64,000 nt of DNA. It comes from Brachynemurus nebulosus. Lineage: Eukaryota > Arthropoda > Insecta > Neuroptera > Myrmeleontidae. Positions 11,828 to 25,069 of the stretch are shown here, one piece after another. Numbering within the stretch: position 1 is the stretch's first letter; each line of letters begins with the position of its first letter. The position numbers and the translations under genes are program-made. The notes under the pieces are model-generated. The model searched no databases. It saw only the letters and a program-made list of their open reading frames with translations, and had not been told where the DNA came from. The DNA lies in the NCBI GenBank assembly GCA_035578155.1, contig JAPWDM010000059.1:575501-639500 (forward strand). The letters are read 5' to 3'.

Positions 11828-12014
11828 GGAATTTATAAAATATAAATTATACTAAACTATGTTGATAAAATTGAACATTATTTAGACATATACCGTATTT
11901 CGGAAAATCTGTCACAGACGGCGGCACCTGTACCAGTGAATATATACATATCACAGCATTTTGAGCCACCATATTGCAGGACGAGTTCACTCGTCTTAAT
12001 CATTTAAAGAGTTA
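11828..12014 (+). repeat. 190-bp dispersed repeat, copy a
   Basis: Starts after TCTCTCCGTGTAGG, a string matching the end of the fold-back MITE at 43609-43774. It continues with ATTATACTAAACTATGTTGA through CATATTGCAGGACGAGTT. A copy at 47170-47356 is collinear. The CTCTCCGTGTA end suggests it lies next to, or belongs to, a TA-MITE. Confidence 0.6.
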
Positions 12015-12442
12015 AGAAAAATATTTCATTCACTTTCATATTCTGTTACAACAAATTCATAAAACCAACTAACTGATTGTATGGAACACTGTTAGCGTAA
12101 GTACAACTTGCACTTGACGACTTGTTTTGAATTGAAGTGAACTGTATAATACAAGTTATGCTGAAATTACTACTGCTAGGCTATTTTCTATACAAGTCCC
12201 TTCAACTGTATATTATCAGTTATATAATAATGAGGGTGAAACAGGAATTTTGAACCTATACGTGATTTTATCATTATTTGAAAATAATAACAATAAAATT
12301 ACTCATTTCCATGATTTTCTGTGGATAAAATTTGATATAGTTTTTATTCGTAAAAAATTTATTGCTTATAATAATATATAAAGCGGTAATAATTGATTAA
12401 AAGTTAAAATGGTTAATAAATTTTGGTGTGATTTATGCTAAA
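12015..12442. other. stretch without recognised gene
   Basis: AT-rich, no ORF of note, no repeat ends. Confidence 0.35.
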
Positions 12443-12913
12443 TAGCCGTACCCGTGACGTTGTTCACGCGAAACGTTGAGTAGTTTCTTTTTCCAATTTG
12501 TAGTTTCTTGCAACACAAAATGCATTAAATTGTCCCCAAATTGACAATTGTGTATTTATTGTATTTTTCGGTACACAATTAGCAACATTTTTTTTTTTTT
12601 TTTTTTTATTTAAAATTCAGAAAAATTTCCAAACTACAAAATTTATTTATAATTTTTGTTACTATAGTTATGAATTTTTTTTTATGAAATATGTAAATTG
12701 GCGTAATGTTTGTAGATGCTCAAAATAGTTTTTCCATTTTTCCGTGGGAATGAGACATTTTCCCGGAATAAAAAGTATCTTAGATGTTGACCCAGGTAAT
12801 GAGTTATCATCACACCAAATTTCATTAAAATCCGTCCAGTAGTTTTTACGTGATGCGTGAACAGACAGACAGACAGACAGAGACAGATTTACAGTTTTAT
12901 TATATGTATAAAT
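12443..12913 (+). mobile_element. retroposon-like repeat with ACAG tail, copy b
   Basis: Same order of motifs as 5388-5932: AGCCGTACCCGTGACGTTGT, then CAAATTTCATTAAAATCCGT, GTTTTTACGTGATGCGTGAA, an (ACAG)n tract, and TTTTATTATATGTATAAATA. Copies 12500-12710 and 5388-5932 differ in the middle. A poly-T run of about 20 lies at 12590-12608. Confidence 0.6.
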
Positions 12914-13075
12914 AGTAAAATAAAAATTTCCTCGATCAGAGTTATAAGCATGAAAGTTTTTCTGCAATTTCCCTTCAGAATTCAGCAGACTGATAGTTTG
13001 TACAAAAACTACTCAAAATAAACAGGTGGACTGATTTTAACCACATTTTACTATTGCCTACTATCTAAAGTCTGG

Positions 13076-13540
13076 TTTCTAGGGTTCTGGGCCGCGAAAA
13101 ACTGCCGAAAAATAAACGATTACACGGATTTTGAGTAAGTTTTCTTCAAATATTATCGAAAACCCGAAAAAATGTAGACGTGAGTTTAAAATTGTCCACC
13201 AGGGTCTTGAGCCTACAAAAATGTCTAAAATTAATGATTGGAAACCTCTTGACAAAATTTTCCCCTAATACTATTGTGATTCTAGAAAAAAGCACGCGAA
13301 GTTAAAATGCTCTCTAAGGTCGTAGATTCCCAAGAGGGTCCAAAATAAACGGCTTATTCTAATAGAAACTACATTTTAAAGAGTAAAGTTGTCCCGCAGG
13401 TCTGGAAAAATTCAAAAAATATCTAAAATTGAAGAGCTTGATGAATCTTAATCAAATTTTGTTCAAATACCATTGAGATCCTGAAAATAATTAATGTGAG
13501 ATTGAAATTCTTCCCAGCAATTGAGATCCAGAAAGAACTT
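13076..13540. repeat. possible degenerate tandem repeat
   Basis: Three to four blocks of roughly 110-150 bases carry a loose common order (GGTCTTGAG/GGTCGTAGA, AAAAT-TCTAAAAT, ATAC-ATTG-GATCCTGAAAA, then GAG-TTAAAAT). Identity is low, so this could be chance in AT-rich sequence. Confidence 0.25.
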
Positions 13541-13561
13541 AATACTGGAGTACTTTTAAAG

Positions 13562-13661
13562 GACCCTCCACATTCTCGCCGAGGTTGGACGAGGTTCCTC
13601 TACGAGGAAATGACCCTCTACGTTCTCGATTCGTCCAACCTCGGCGAGAATGTGGAGGGTC
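13562..13661. repeat. 31-bp perfect inverted repeat hairpin
   Basis: Arms 13562-13592 and 13631-13661 (beginning GACCCTCCACATTCTCGCCG) are exact reverse complements around a 38-base loop. It is GC-rich in a very AT-rich neighbourhood. It may be a MITE core or a fold-back; the ORF across it is explained by the palindrome. Confidence 0.75.
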
Positions 13662-14551
13662 TTCCACAATCAATAATGTGGATTTTTATAAAAAATATAT
13701 TAAAAGTGTGAATATACTACTTTTAGTGGCGAAAACGTAACTTCCATTGTTTTTTTTTAACTCTTGCAAGTGCACAAAAATAAGTATGAGCTTAGAAATA
13801 ATTTCGAAAGCTTTTTTTCATTAATTTTCTAACTGACAGAAAGCCGATATGAAATCAATTTAAAAATAAAAAAAATATTATATACAATTCAATTAATTAT
13901 AAAATAAACATTATTGAAAATACGTATTCAATTAGAATAATCAACCAATATCCTTGAAACCATAACCTCACAAACACAACAAATAAGTCTTTTTTTTTTT
14001 TAAAAAAAAAAGAATGTTGATTATGTTATCTTAAAAAACATAAATCAAATGATCTTATTGACAAAAATTAACCAAAGTTGAAATACGATTTAATAAAATT
14101 TAACAACCTCGAATATTCTAGGTTATAATAATTTATCGAAAGGGTTGGAAATAATCAGAGCATATCAGACGACACATAGATGGATTGTCATGTTTAATAA
14201 ATGATAATACACAAGCAATAATAATAAACTAACCAGAAAGTTGACAATTGAAATATATTATTCATAACCTCAAATATTATTGTTATGTTAGTTATTTAAA
14301 GTTGGCAGTAGATGTCATTTAACTTTTGTACATAAAACTTTTCATCCAACTTTAAATTATGTATATAAAACTGAATTGAGGAAACTGGCATTATTATATG
14401 AATATTTTGATAGGAATGTGTTTCGTAGAACTAAATAAATTCGAAAATTTAAAAAAAGTTTTCAAATTACGTTAAAAATATGGTGTATTGTTGAATGTTT
14501 TCACTGTACACAGCGCTTCCACACGGGTAATATGTGAATAAAAATATTATT
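13662..14551. other. stretch without recognised gene
   Basis: Very AT-rich, homopolymer runs, short frames only. Confidence 0.4.
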
Positions 14552-14753
14552 AATAATAAACAAAATATTTTACTTCGCAAAAATACCACTTTTATTTTGA
14601 AACTGTGACAATATTGTTTCGAACCGTCAGTTCATTTTCAAACTGACATGGTGAGGTGACGAGGTGAAAATGAACTGACGGTTCGAAACAATATTGTCAC
14701 AGTTTCAAAATAAAAGTGGTATTTTTGCGAAGTAAAATATTTTGTTTATTATT
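14552..14753. mobile_element. 89-bp perfect inverted repeat fold-back
   Basis: Arms 14552-14640 and 14665-14753 are perfect reverse complements around a 24-base loop (AACTGACATGGTGAGGTGAC and four more bases). A diverged single arm is at about 9511-9605, so the family is dispersed. Transcripts would form a long hairpin. No TSD was defined. Confidence 0.8.
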
Positions 14754-15071
14754 TACAAATATGGAATACCATAAAGTAACGCTCAAATCTATTAATATTA
14801 AAAATATTATTACTGAAAGTAAAGGAAGCTAAAATTTGAAAAAAATTGGAAATCAAGGCGATTAAACAGACGAATACATACTATAATAATGTAACACTTG
14901 AAATTTGACATCTGAAAAAATTTTAGTGGTCATTTTAGCGAATTTTCGAATCGAAAAGTCAGCTATTAGAGCCATTGTCATGACGCGACTTGAGTCCGGG
15001 ACTATGACAGAAATTTGTTTTGAGGTCCGTAGAAACCGAAAATAATATTCACTATAATTTATATTAATTAA

Positions 15072-15142
<71 letters not shown>

Positions 15143-15149
15143 ATATTAA

Positions 15150-15219
15150 AAATTAAAAAATTAAACTTGGGTAAAAATATTTTTTTTGCTCATTTATATT
15201 GTTAATTAATGCATATATA

Positions 15220-15314
<95 letters not shown>

Positions 15315-15380
15315 TATGCATTAATTAACAATATAAATGAGCAAAAAAAATATTTTTACCCAAGTTTAATTTTTTAATTT
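15150..15380. repeat. palindrome with 73-bp arms around a (TA)n core
   Basis: Arms 15150-15222 and 15308-15380 are perfect reverse complements (each contains TTAAACTTGGGTAAAAATAT on the left strand). The core is about 85 bases of TA. A single copy of the arm is at 23410-23480, so one arm was duplicated in inverse orientation here. An additional TA tract lies at 15076-15134. Confidence 0.85.
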
Positions 15381-15820
15381 ATCAATTAGGCGGTAAAAAT
15401 TAAAAATATGCATATCGCGCGTTTTCTGTCTCAACCTCGTATATCAAAAACTACATGTTTTAGGACACACAAAAATCATATTAAATACTGTATTTATACA
15501 TATACTTATCTATATATATTTATATATATAGGTAGCCAACATCAATGGGTGTAATTAGCATAAATCTTAAGTTCATAGTGATGAAGATACAGATTTAAAT
15601 ACGTTTTGTTTGTGTGTCCAAAAATTGGGATTTTTCAGATACGAGGTTGAGACAGAAAACGCGCGATATGTACTTGAGACTACTTCAATCAATAGTGCTT
15701 TTCTGGGTTACATTTCCATTACATCCAAGAAAAGAACCTTTTCCAGTACTATAAATACCATTCTATCATAAAAAATTGATTGTAATAGAAATGGCAACTC
15801 TCAAGAAACTCACATGGTAT
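15381..15820 (-). repeat. dispersed repeat matching 23.25-23.41 kb, interrupted
   Basis: Read on the minus strand, 15820-15668 matches the plus strand from about 23250, starting CCATGTGAGTTT. After a break at 15666-15416 it resumes as ATATGCATATTTTT and the arm of the palindrome. The break is the nested element at 15416-15666. Confidence 0.7.
15416..15666. mobile_element. CGCGCG-ended MITE
   Basis: Inverted ends of roughly 60 bases starting CGCGCGTTTTCTGTCTCAAC. The empty site at 23.38 kb reads GCATATGTACTTG. Here GCATAT precedes the element and ATATGTACTTG follows it, so ATAT was duplicated. No coding part; the internal TATATATTTATATA is non-coding. Superfamily unknown. Confidence 0.75.
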
Positions 15821-16152
15821 ATAATGTCCGCACGATAACTCTCGAACGAACTGTCCTACTTTTAAGAAATTTGGTGAAAATGTTGGAAGTCCCAAACCAT
15901 TGGACAAGTTCGTTAGGCAGACACTTTCGCTGCCCGGAACATGGTTTTTGTTTTTAAAAAAGTTAGTTTTTTGTCAAAATTTCCACTTATTCAAAAATTT
16001 TTGCGAAATTTTTTTACATTATTTAAAAGACCAGAAAAAATCATATGAAAAAAGTCTTTAAACTATTATTCTATGTCAATTAGTTTCCGAGAAAAACTAA
16101 TTTTTGTAAACGGAAATTCGCTATGTGATGAAGGATGCTACGACAGGGGTAT

Positions 16153-16604
16153 TATTCATTTTAATCCGCTAGGGGTGTTCTTTCTATACAAAGCGATACT
16201 AATTGCAAATTTCGCGAAAACGGCTAGCCGTCTATTTTCTGCTGGCATGGCGTTTTTTAGCTTACTATATTAGCAATAACCACCGAAAGTTTGAACCAGA
16301 TTCTATGCGTGGTTTTCAGGCAAAAAATTTTTATATTGAAAAATGCGCCTATAATACATGATTCACATTTTAAAATTTAAAAACGGTCCCCTGAAAAATT
16401 TACTTTTTGTGACACATCGTTTTTCCCCTGTACCCTTCAACTGTAATTTTTGTAGTAAGTTTTATAATTTTATCTTTATCTACTCGTTTTCTATACTTAT
16501 GCAATTTTTATGTTTTTCCAAAAAAAAAGTGCAAAAGTACATATTATTATGTAATTATATATATTACTGAATTCGTGCTTTAATAGCCCTTCCTTTTATA
16601 TCTT
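16153..16604. other. stretch without recognised gene
   Basis: Two short ORFs (16073-16273, part of Helentron copy 3, and 16358-16570) show no domain or coding signature. Confidence 0.35.
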
Positions 16605-16800
16605 ACTCGGTTTTGACTTTCCAGATTATACCCTAAAATCAACCCCCAGAGTTGAAATTCAACTTCACATCTGTAATTAGGCCCCCACACCCTATCTCCG
16701 TGTTAAGTTTCAAATTTTTGTGTTGAGTGGTTTCAAAGGAAATTGCCTGTGACACTCGGACAGACACCGAAGTGATTGCATAAGTGTTCCGTGTTGCAAA
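16605..16800 (-). repeat. dispersed repeat, inverse copy of 11.2-11.4 kb
   Basis: Shares CAACTTCACATCTG, CTGTGACACTCGGACAGA and GTGTTCCGT with the reverse complement of 11215-11430. Confidence 0.55.
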
Positions 16801-17762
16801 TTTTGTTACGAAACAGCTGTAATTTTAGCTTTAGTGACGTAGAAAGAGTGTCTTTTTCAAAACTGTTTGATATTCTAATTTTCAGACCGTCCGCTGAAGC
16901 TCTGTACTGTACTGAAAAAACACATTCTTTTAAACGATTTTAATGCTACGTCCTGCATGGAAAAGGGAATTTTTACTGTACTTAAAGGTTTTATATATTA
17001 TGAACAAGGTTCTTATTTTGAAAAAATTATTAAAAAGGCGTTTTTTTTAATTCCTAACTTTGAATCAAACATTGATAGCGATTTTTTCAAAAACATTTCA
17101 AATCTTTCAAAAATCCGACTTGCAACCATCGGCTTTATTTCCTAGAACTATTATTTCATACACATATAATATACTGTTACATAATAAAAATTTATTTTAC
17201 TCCATTGTGTTTAAATAATATGATCGTTCTACTGCCCATTATACTGTTGCAATATCCACATGGGAAACACCGCTCCCAATAACCATATTGTGACGTGTGC
17301 ACAAGCATCGATGCAACCGACAATATTGCATTCTTGTTTCAATATTTATTTCGAAAATTTCTAAATTGAACCATTTACGAAGACATTCGCGGAACCTGAG
17401 ACGCGCGAGGAACATCGCTCATACAACAATGGACTATAGTTGGTGGTTGGCTTGGCTAATGGTTGTGTTCATAGAACATTATAGAAGCAGTGTACATCAT
17501 ATAAGAATCTGTCGTTCGTAAGGTGCAATATTGTGTCAATTTACATCGCTTCTATGATTTAGTCTGTTACTGTTCGTCATTGGGTTCACATCGTAACGAG
17601 TATCATTGTTTTTTTTTTTTAATCAACTCGTGAAATTTAAACAGAAAAAATATGAAGTGTGTCGTATTTAAATGTAAAAATTCTATTGAACAAAAAAATT
17701 CTCAAAATAAAGAGACATAGGGTCGGCCATGACAGTATATACTATATATACTGTATTATTAT
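16801..17762. other. stretch without recognised gene
   Basis: A 74-codon plus-strand frame at 17297-17521 has a WWLAWLMVVF stretch but no recognisable domain, splice context or homologue known to me. The region is less repetitive than its surroundings and might be unique. Confidence 0.3.
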
Positions 17763-17967
17763 AGTTTAGAAATGACGTCATTATCATTTTTTTTCAATTT
17801 ATGATCCTAGCTGTCCCTTAAAAAAATATTGATCTTTAAAATTGTATACATAAGTTAACTTTATTTTCACTTTTTTTCTTTTTCTCACTTATTTTAATTG
17901 CCAAATTATATAAGATTTCACTTACGGATTTGTGTATGTTGATTGAAAGTTAGAAAGAGATAACATA

Positions 17968-18158
17968 CCATTAAATTAGGTATTCTTAGATAATTTTGCC
18001 AATACTTTTTTTATTTGATCCACCCATTTCAATTCATATTTTTATGATACCTTACTCTGGTACCTTACTACTTAGGTATTATAAAAATATGAATTGAAAT
18101 GGGTGGATCAAATAAAAAATTATTGGTAAAAATTATTTAATAATACCTAATTTAATGG
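17968..18158. mobile_element. 191-bp TA MITE nested in 17764-18836
   Basis: Inverted ends CCATTAAATTAGGTATT and AATACCTAATTTAATGG with TA duplicated outside (17966-17967 and 18159-18160). Inner arms containing GATCCACCCATTTCAATTCA also pair, leaving a loop of about 25 bases, so the unit is essentially one hairpin. Confidence 0.85.
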
Positions 18159-18183
18159 TAAAATAAACTTAATTTATGTACTA

Positions 18184-18745
18184 CTAGCCGTATACCCGAT
18201 GGGATTTCCCATCGGCAACATCTTTTTATTAGGTACTCACTGCTCACTTTCAATGTTTTTCAAAAGCCTAAATACCAATTTTCACCTCTCTAATTTCAAA
18301 GATGACGAACTTTCCATACCAACTTTAATTTCCTGTTTTAACCCCTTAGGGAATGAATTTCCAGAAACGTTTACACAACTGACTTTTATTTATAAGTAGT
18401 AACGTCTAAAGATCAATCTTAATACCTTCTGTGCTAAATTTCGTCCTTCCAAAGCCAACAGTTTAGGCTGTGCGTTATCTGTCAATTAGTGTATAAAATA
18501 TTATTTATTTGAATAGTCATAGTAACATATATTTATATATCTAACTTCAAAAATGACGAATTTCCATAAAAATTTGCATTCCCTATTTAATCCACTTAGG
18601 GGGCGAATTTTCAAAAATCCTTTCTTAGTGGTCACCTACGTTACATAGGAAAGTCCTGTGAAAAATCTCATTCTTCTAAACCCAACGGTTTAGGCTGTGC
18701 GTTGTCTGTCAGTCAGTCAGTCAGTCAGTGTTAGAAATTTATTAA
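18184..18745 (+). mobile_element. retroposon-like repeat ending in (GTCA)n
   Basis: Starts AGCCGTATACCCGATGGGAT and has two related blocks with GATGACGAA-TTTCCATA and a later TTAGGCTGTGCGTT, the second followed by CTGTCAGTCAGTCAGTCAGT. This is the style of insect LINE/SINE 3' regions. The 66-codon ORF at 18199-18399 falls in the first block and is not a host gene. Confidence 0.5.
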
Positions 18746-18849
18746 GTAGATTTTAAGGATTAGTATCGTGTAATTCTTTTAAAGGACAGCTAGCATGATA
18801 AATTGAAAAAAGATCATAATGACGTCATTTCTAAACTAAAAAAATATAC

Positions 18850-19714
18850 TATATTTGCAAGCTGCGTAGTTATACATACAGTATGTTGCACTAATACATT
18901 CGCATATTTGTATAGACACAAACGATATGTTTTGTTGTATGTATCATAATCGTTTGGTAGGGGTAGCGGTGTCCAGGTCAATTGCCGGCGACAACGGGCA
19001 CGGTAGTTATAAAATAGGAAATTTAGATCTTGTATATCTATAGTTGTGTTCTATTTTTATTGTCCACCTCACCACGGGCGTCTATTGAGGGTTGTAAAGT
19101 GTGGTAATAGTTTACAATGATAATAATGGAACGTGTCACCACCCGTTATTGGAAAGCAATAAACTAAATAGGTGGGTAATTACTATTAGTGATGGTGTTA
19201 TGACAGTGTATAGTGTATACAAGTGTGCGAATGTACACATACACCACCACGAGGGTGATTAGAACAGGGAGAGTTGGGTGTGTGTAAAGAAAAATATGGA
19301 ACAATTCATTCTGTAGGATAAATAAAAATTTCTTTATCCCCAGGAATATTGATGTAAGGGGAACCACAGATTTATTGGTATCGGCAAATATACATATACA
19401 TAGAATGAAATCAAAAAAATTTTTATTTGACCATTTACGGCTATTTACACCATTAGTGTTTTGTTATGTGTCTTCAATTGTTTCGGGAAAAATATATATT
19501 TGATTTATTAGACACATTAGACACATTTAGTTGTACCGGTTGTAATTTTATCTCTGTTACTAACTGTTTGTCCAATCTAAACAATTTTCTTATGTAGCAT
19601 TGTATGCAGGGTCGTATTTACCACACTTTCCCGTCTATAGATACTAAACTTTGTTAGCGTCTGTCTACCATCAACTAGAGAAGAAATAGAGTTAAAAATC
19701 TGAAAGTAAAAAAA
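18850..19714. other. stretch without recognised gene
   Basis: Somewhat higher GC around 18950-19080 and 19130-19290. A minus-strand ORF (19164-19367) is hydrophobic but shows no start context, domain or donor that I trust. No repeat ends seen, so this may be unique DNA. Confidence 0.35.
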
Positions 19715-19885
19715 ATACCCCTGTCGCAGCATCCTGCATAACATAGCGAATTTCCATTTACAAAAGTACGTTTTTCTCGGAAACTAGTTGATATAGAGTA
19801 ATTGTAAATAAAAAAACCTTCTTTATGTGATTTTCCGCTTCATTCCGCCAAATTTTTTTCGTGAAATGAAGTTTTTCGTGAAAGA
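19715..19885 (+). mobile_element. Helentron-like repeat, copy 4 (left fragment)
   Basis: Starts ATACCCCTGTCGCAGCATCC, keeps AGCGAATTTCC, and fades after about 170 bases. No microsatellite or right end. Confidence 0.7.
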
Positions 19886-19894
19886 TGTCTAGAA

Positions 19895-20176
19895 ACTGGC
19901 TTAACGCTTTGTCTAGTAGTATAATATAATAGTGTTCATTGGTCTGTGTTCTATAGTAAATATGTATTGATAAAGTCTTTCGATTGCCAAAAACTTGGTA
20001 ACATAATTTTTCAAGGGAATAGGATTTTCAAGGAAAAATTCATCAGTTTATTGTTTATAAAAAATACAAATTTTGATTTAAAAAAAAACCCTTCGATCGA
20101 AAACTAGATTAACTATTAAACTAACGACTTTTTTTTTGTTTGATTGATTTTAGGTGAACCAATAAAATGTTGTGAT
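19895..20176 (+). repeat. dispersed repeat, direct copy at 22.73-22.96 kb
   Basis: From CTATAGTAAATATGTATTGA to GGTGAACCAATAAAATGTTG the two copies are nearly collinear. The part 19901-19945 also matches 47805-47855 in reverse. Internally it has a TTTTAGGTGAA and an AATAAA, but nothing coding. Confidence 0.7.
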
Positions 20177-22732
<2,556 letters not shown>

Positions 22733-22964
22733 TTTCTATAGTAAATATGTATTGATAAAGTCTTTTGATTGTCAGAAACTTGGTAACATAATTTTCAAAG
22801 GGAATAGGATTTTCAAGGAAAAATTCATCAGTTTATTGTTTATAAAACATACAAATTTTTATTTAAAAAAAAAACCCTTCGATCGAGCACTAGATTAACT
22901 ATTAAATTAACGATTTTTGTTTTGTTTGATTGATTTTAGGTGAATCAATAAAATGTTGTGAAGG
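22733..22964 (+). repeat. dispersed repeat, direct copy of 19.95-20.18 kb
   Basis: Begins CTATAGTAAATATGTATTGA and ends GAATCAATAAAATGTTGTGA. The ORF 22704-22898 lies within it. Confidence 0.7.
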
Positions 22965-23239
22965 GCTGGCTAGCTTTGCCGTAAGTGCCGCCCCGGGAAA
23001 GTGTGAAAAAAGCACATCAACTTTTCCCAAAAAAGTTATGAGAAAACAAAACACTTCTCAATAACTTTTTAACTTTTTTTGCAAAAAAATAAGCGACAAG
23101 CAAAAAGAAAAAAGCTTATGTTCCAAATTTTCCCACTCGGGGCACTAATCCCGTGTGCCCCTAGTGTAAATCGAGCACTGGCTAGAGATCTTGTTGAGAA
23201 AATAAAAAGTTTGAAGTTACGGTATATTATTATATACCA

Positions 23240-23485
23240 TGTGAGTTTTTTGAGAGTTGCCATTTCTATTACAACCAAATTTGTATGATAGAAATGGTAC
23301 TGGAAAAGGTTCTTTTCTTTGATGTAATGGAAGTGTAACCAACCAGAACACTATCGGTTCAAGTAGCCTCAAGTACATATGCATATTTTTACCGCCTAAC
23401 TGACAAAGAAAAATTAAAAAATTAAACTTGGGTAAAAAAATTTTTTTTTGCTCATTTATGTTGTTATTTAATGCATTAGATCAGT
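23240..23485 (+). repeat. dispersed repeat, undisturbed copy of 15.15-15.82 kb
   Basis: Holds CCATGTGAGTTTTTTGAGAG through TCAAGTACATATGCATATTT and the TTAAACTTGGGTAAAAAAAT arm without either the CGCGCG MITE or the palindromic duplication. It is therefore the empty-site reference for both. Confidence 0.7.
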
Positions 23486-23928
23486 TTTATCGAAAAATTT
23501 GTCTATAGTCTCATTTAAAAATCTATAAGTTTGTATCATAGCTCGAAAACCATAAGAGCTATAAAGCTCCTGACTATGGCAATCGGTTGCCCCCGTCGAT
23601 ATCTGCAACTTTTATTTGAACAATTTTTCACAACGGTTTGATTGTAATAAAAATAGCAACTCTCAAAAAACTCACACAGTATTAGACTGCTGAAAATTTC
23701 AATTTGTCTAATATTAGGTTCACCAAAATCTTTTTCACTTGGTAACAGGGTGCTTTTTAGAGTTCCGTAGTAAAAAATGTAATCACCCAGATCCGTGCGT
23801 TCAAACGATTTTTAAAACATTTTCACAATCATAATTCCTCTGGAATGTCATTCTAGAAATGTTTCGAAAACGAAAAATTTTTCTTTCTTAAAGTGATATA
23901 ACGCTTCAAAGATCCAGACATGATAATT

Positions 23929-25067
23929 TAAGGGAGTATTCTAGTCTAGAAATTCGAAATTTATTTGTTTTCATATTTTTAAAGTTCAGACATTTAAGAA
24001 TAAGTCTCTAAAAGGGTTTACGGAAATTCGAATTATTTTCGGAGTTATGGTGATTTTTTCCTTGTGTACTGTATATCTTTTCAGTGTTAAATTAAAATTT
24101 TTAATACAAATTACTCGAAACTACTTTTTTCGATACGGTTGACATGATATCTCAAGTTCTAATGCACCGGTTTATTTCAAATTTGGTACAGACCTTCTTA
24201 ATACTATCAAAATTAGTCCGACGTAGGGGTTTTTGGAATTTTTTTTTTATTATTTTTAAAAAATTACCAAAGTTGAAAAAAGGAGACAAAAAAATGATTT
24301 TTTTTTTTAAATGGACGCCATTTTGTGGAAAAATTTATTTGTTCAAATCGGCTAGGTCCGGCTAATTCTACATACTTGTTTATGAAGAATTAACTAAAAT
24401 TTTATATTTCAGATCACCAGGAGCGTTGGAATTACGTCAACCAGGAGACGCCTTTTCTTTGAGTCCCCACTTTGGCGGCCTGTACCGATTTCAATTTTGA
24501 ATTTTTTTTTTAAATTTTTATACATTTTTACACTTTTCAAATATCAATAAAAAAAACTGTTAAAAAAAGGATACTAAAAATTTTTACTTTTAGTGAATTT
24601 CCAGAATGGAGTTCAGCTATTACAGCCACTGTCATGACGCGACTTGAGCCCGGGACCATAACAGAAATTTGTTTTGAGGTCCCTAGAAACCGAAAATAAT
24701 ATTAACCAATTTTTACGAAATTAGGTGAAAACATTGGAAGTCCCAAACCCTTGGATGAGTTCGTCAGCCAGATAAGTCGGATGCCAGGAACATGGTTTTT
24801 GTTCTTGCAAAAAATTCGTTTTTTGCCAAAATTTCCACTTATTCAAAAATTTTTGCGAAATTTTTTTACACCATTTAAAAGAGGAGAAAAAATTACATAA
24901 AAAAGGTCTTTAAACTTTTTTTCTATGTCAACTAGTTTCCGAGGAAAACTAACTTTTATAAACGGAAATTCGCTATGTTATGCAGGATGTTGCGACAGGG
25001 GTATTTTGTTTATTACGCCCGTAAAATCACCTCAGAATCGAGCCTCTAGACTAGAATATTGCCGTAA
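23929..25067 (+). mobile_element. TTAA-flanked element G, copy A, with nested Helentron-like repeat
   Basis: The left end TTTAAGGGAGTATTCTAGTC and the right end CTAGACTAGAATATTGCCG...TTAA are inverted. Inside are GATACGGTTGACATGATATC, GACGCCATTTTGTGG and GATCACCAGGAGCGTTGGAA, also found in copies B and C. Between 24587 and 25004 a Helentron-like copy interrupts it. No transposase. Ends beginning TTAA suggest a TTAA-specific (piggyBac-like) mover, but the terminal GGG differs from classic piggyBac CCC. Confidence 0.65.
24587..25004 (-). mobile_element. Helentron-like repeat, copy 5, no microsatellite
   Basis: Left end at 25004 (ATACCCCTGTCGCAACATCC on the minus strand), right end at 24587 (TTCACTAAAAG). 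The (TA)n and the TCGAGAGTTATCG block are deleted. The empty site is in copy B of element G: there the sequence runs from ACTAAAAATGTTTACTG into a T run and then GTATTACGCCCG, with no host duplication at the junctions. Confidence 0.8.
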
Positions 25068-25069
25068 TT

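Larger units (their letters stand above)
14932..16152 (-). mobile_element. Helentron-like repeat, copy 3 (broken by nested elements)
   Basis: On the minus strand the left end is at 16152 (ATACCCCTGTCG) and the right part spans 15060-14932, ending at TCGCTAAAA. Family sequence is present at 15823-16152 and 14932-15060. The middle is replaced by (TA)n, a 73-bp arm palindrome, and the foreign block 15150-15820, which itself contains a CGCGCG-ended MITE. Confidence 0.7.
17764..18836. mobile_element. 1.07-kb TA-flanked element with about 60-bp inverted ends
   Basis: Left GTTTAGAAATGACGTCATTA and the complementary right end ...GACGTCATTTCTAAAC are inverted, with TA on both outer sides (17762-17763 and 18837-18838). 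The similarity continues through AGCTGTCC on the left and GGACAGCT on the right. No transposase ORF remains. Two other repeats lie inside: a 191-bp MITE and a retroposon-like tail. Probably a Tc1/mariner-type non-autonomous element. Confidence 0.75.

Noticed and set aside
17297..17521. 74-codon ORF with WWLAWLMVVF as a small membrane protein
   Set aside because: No start context, splice signals or homologue known to me; the hydrophobic run is short.
20130..20175. Splice acceptor plus AATAAA as a 3' terminal exon
   Set aside because: The same block recurs at 22.9 kb as part of a dispersed repeat and no open frame follows it.
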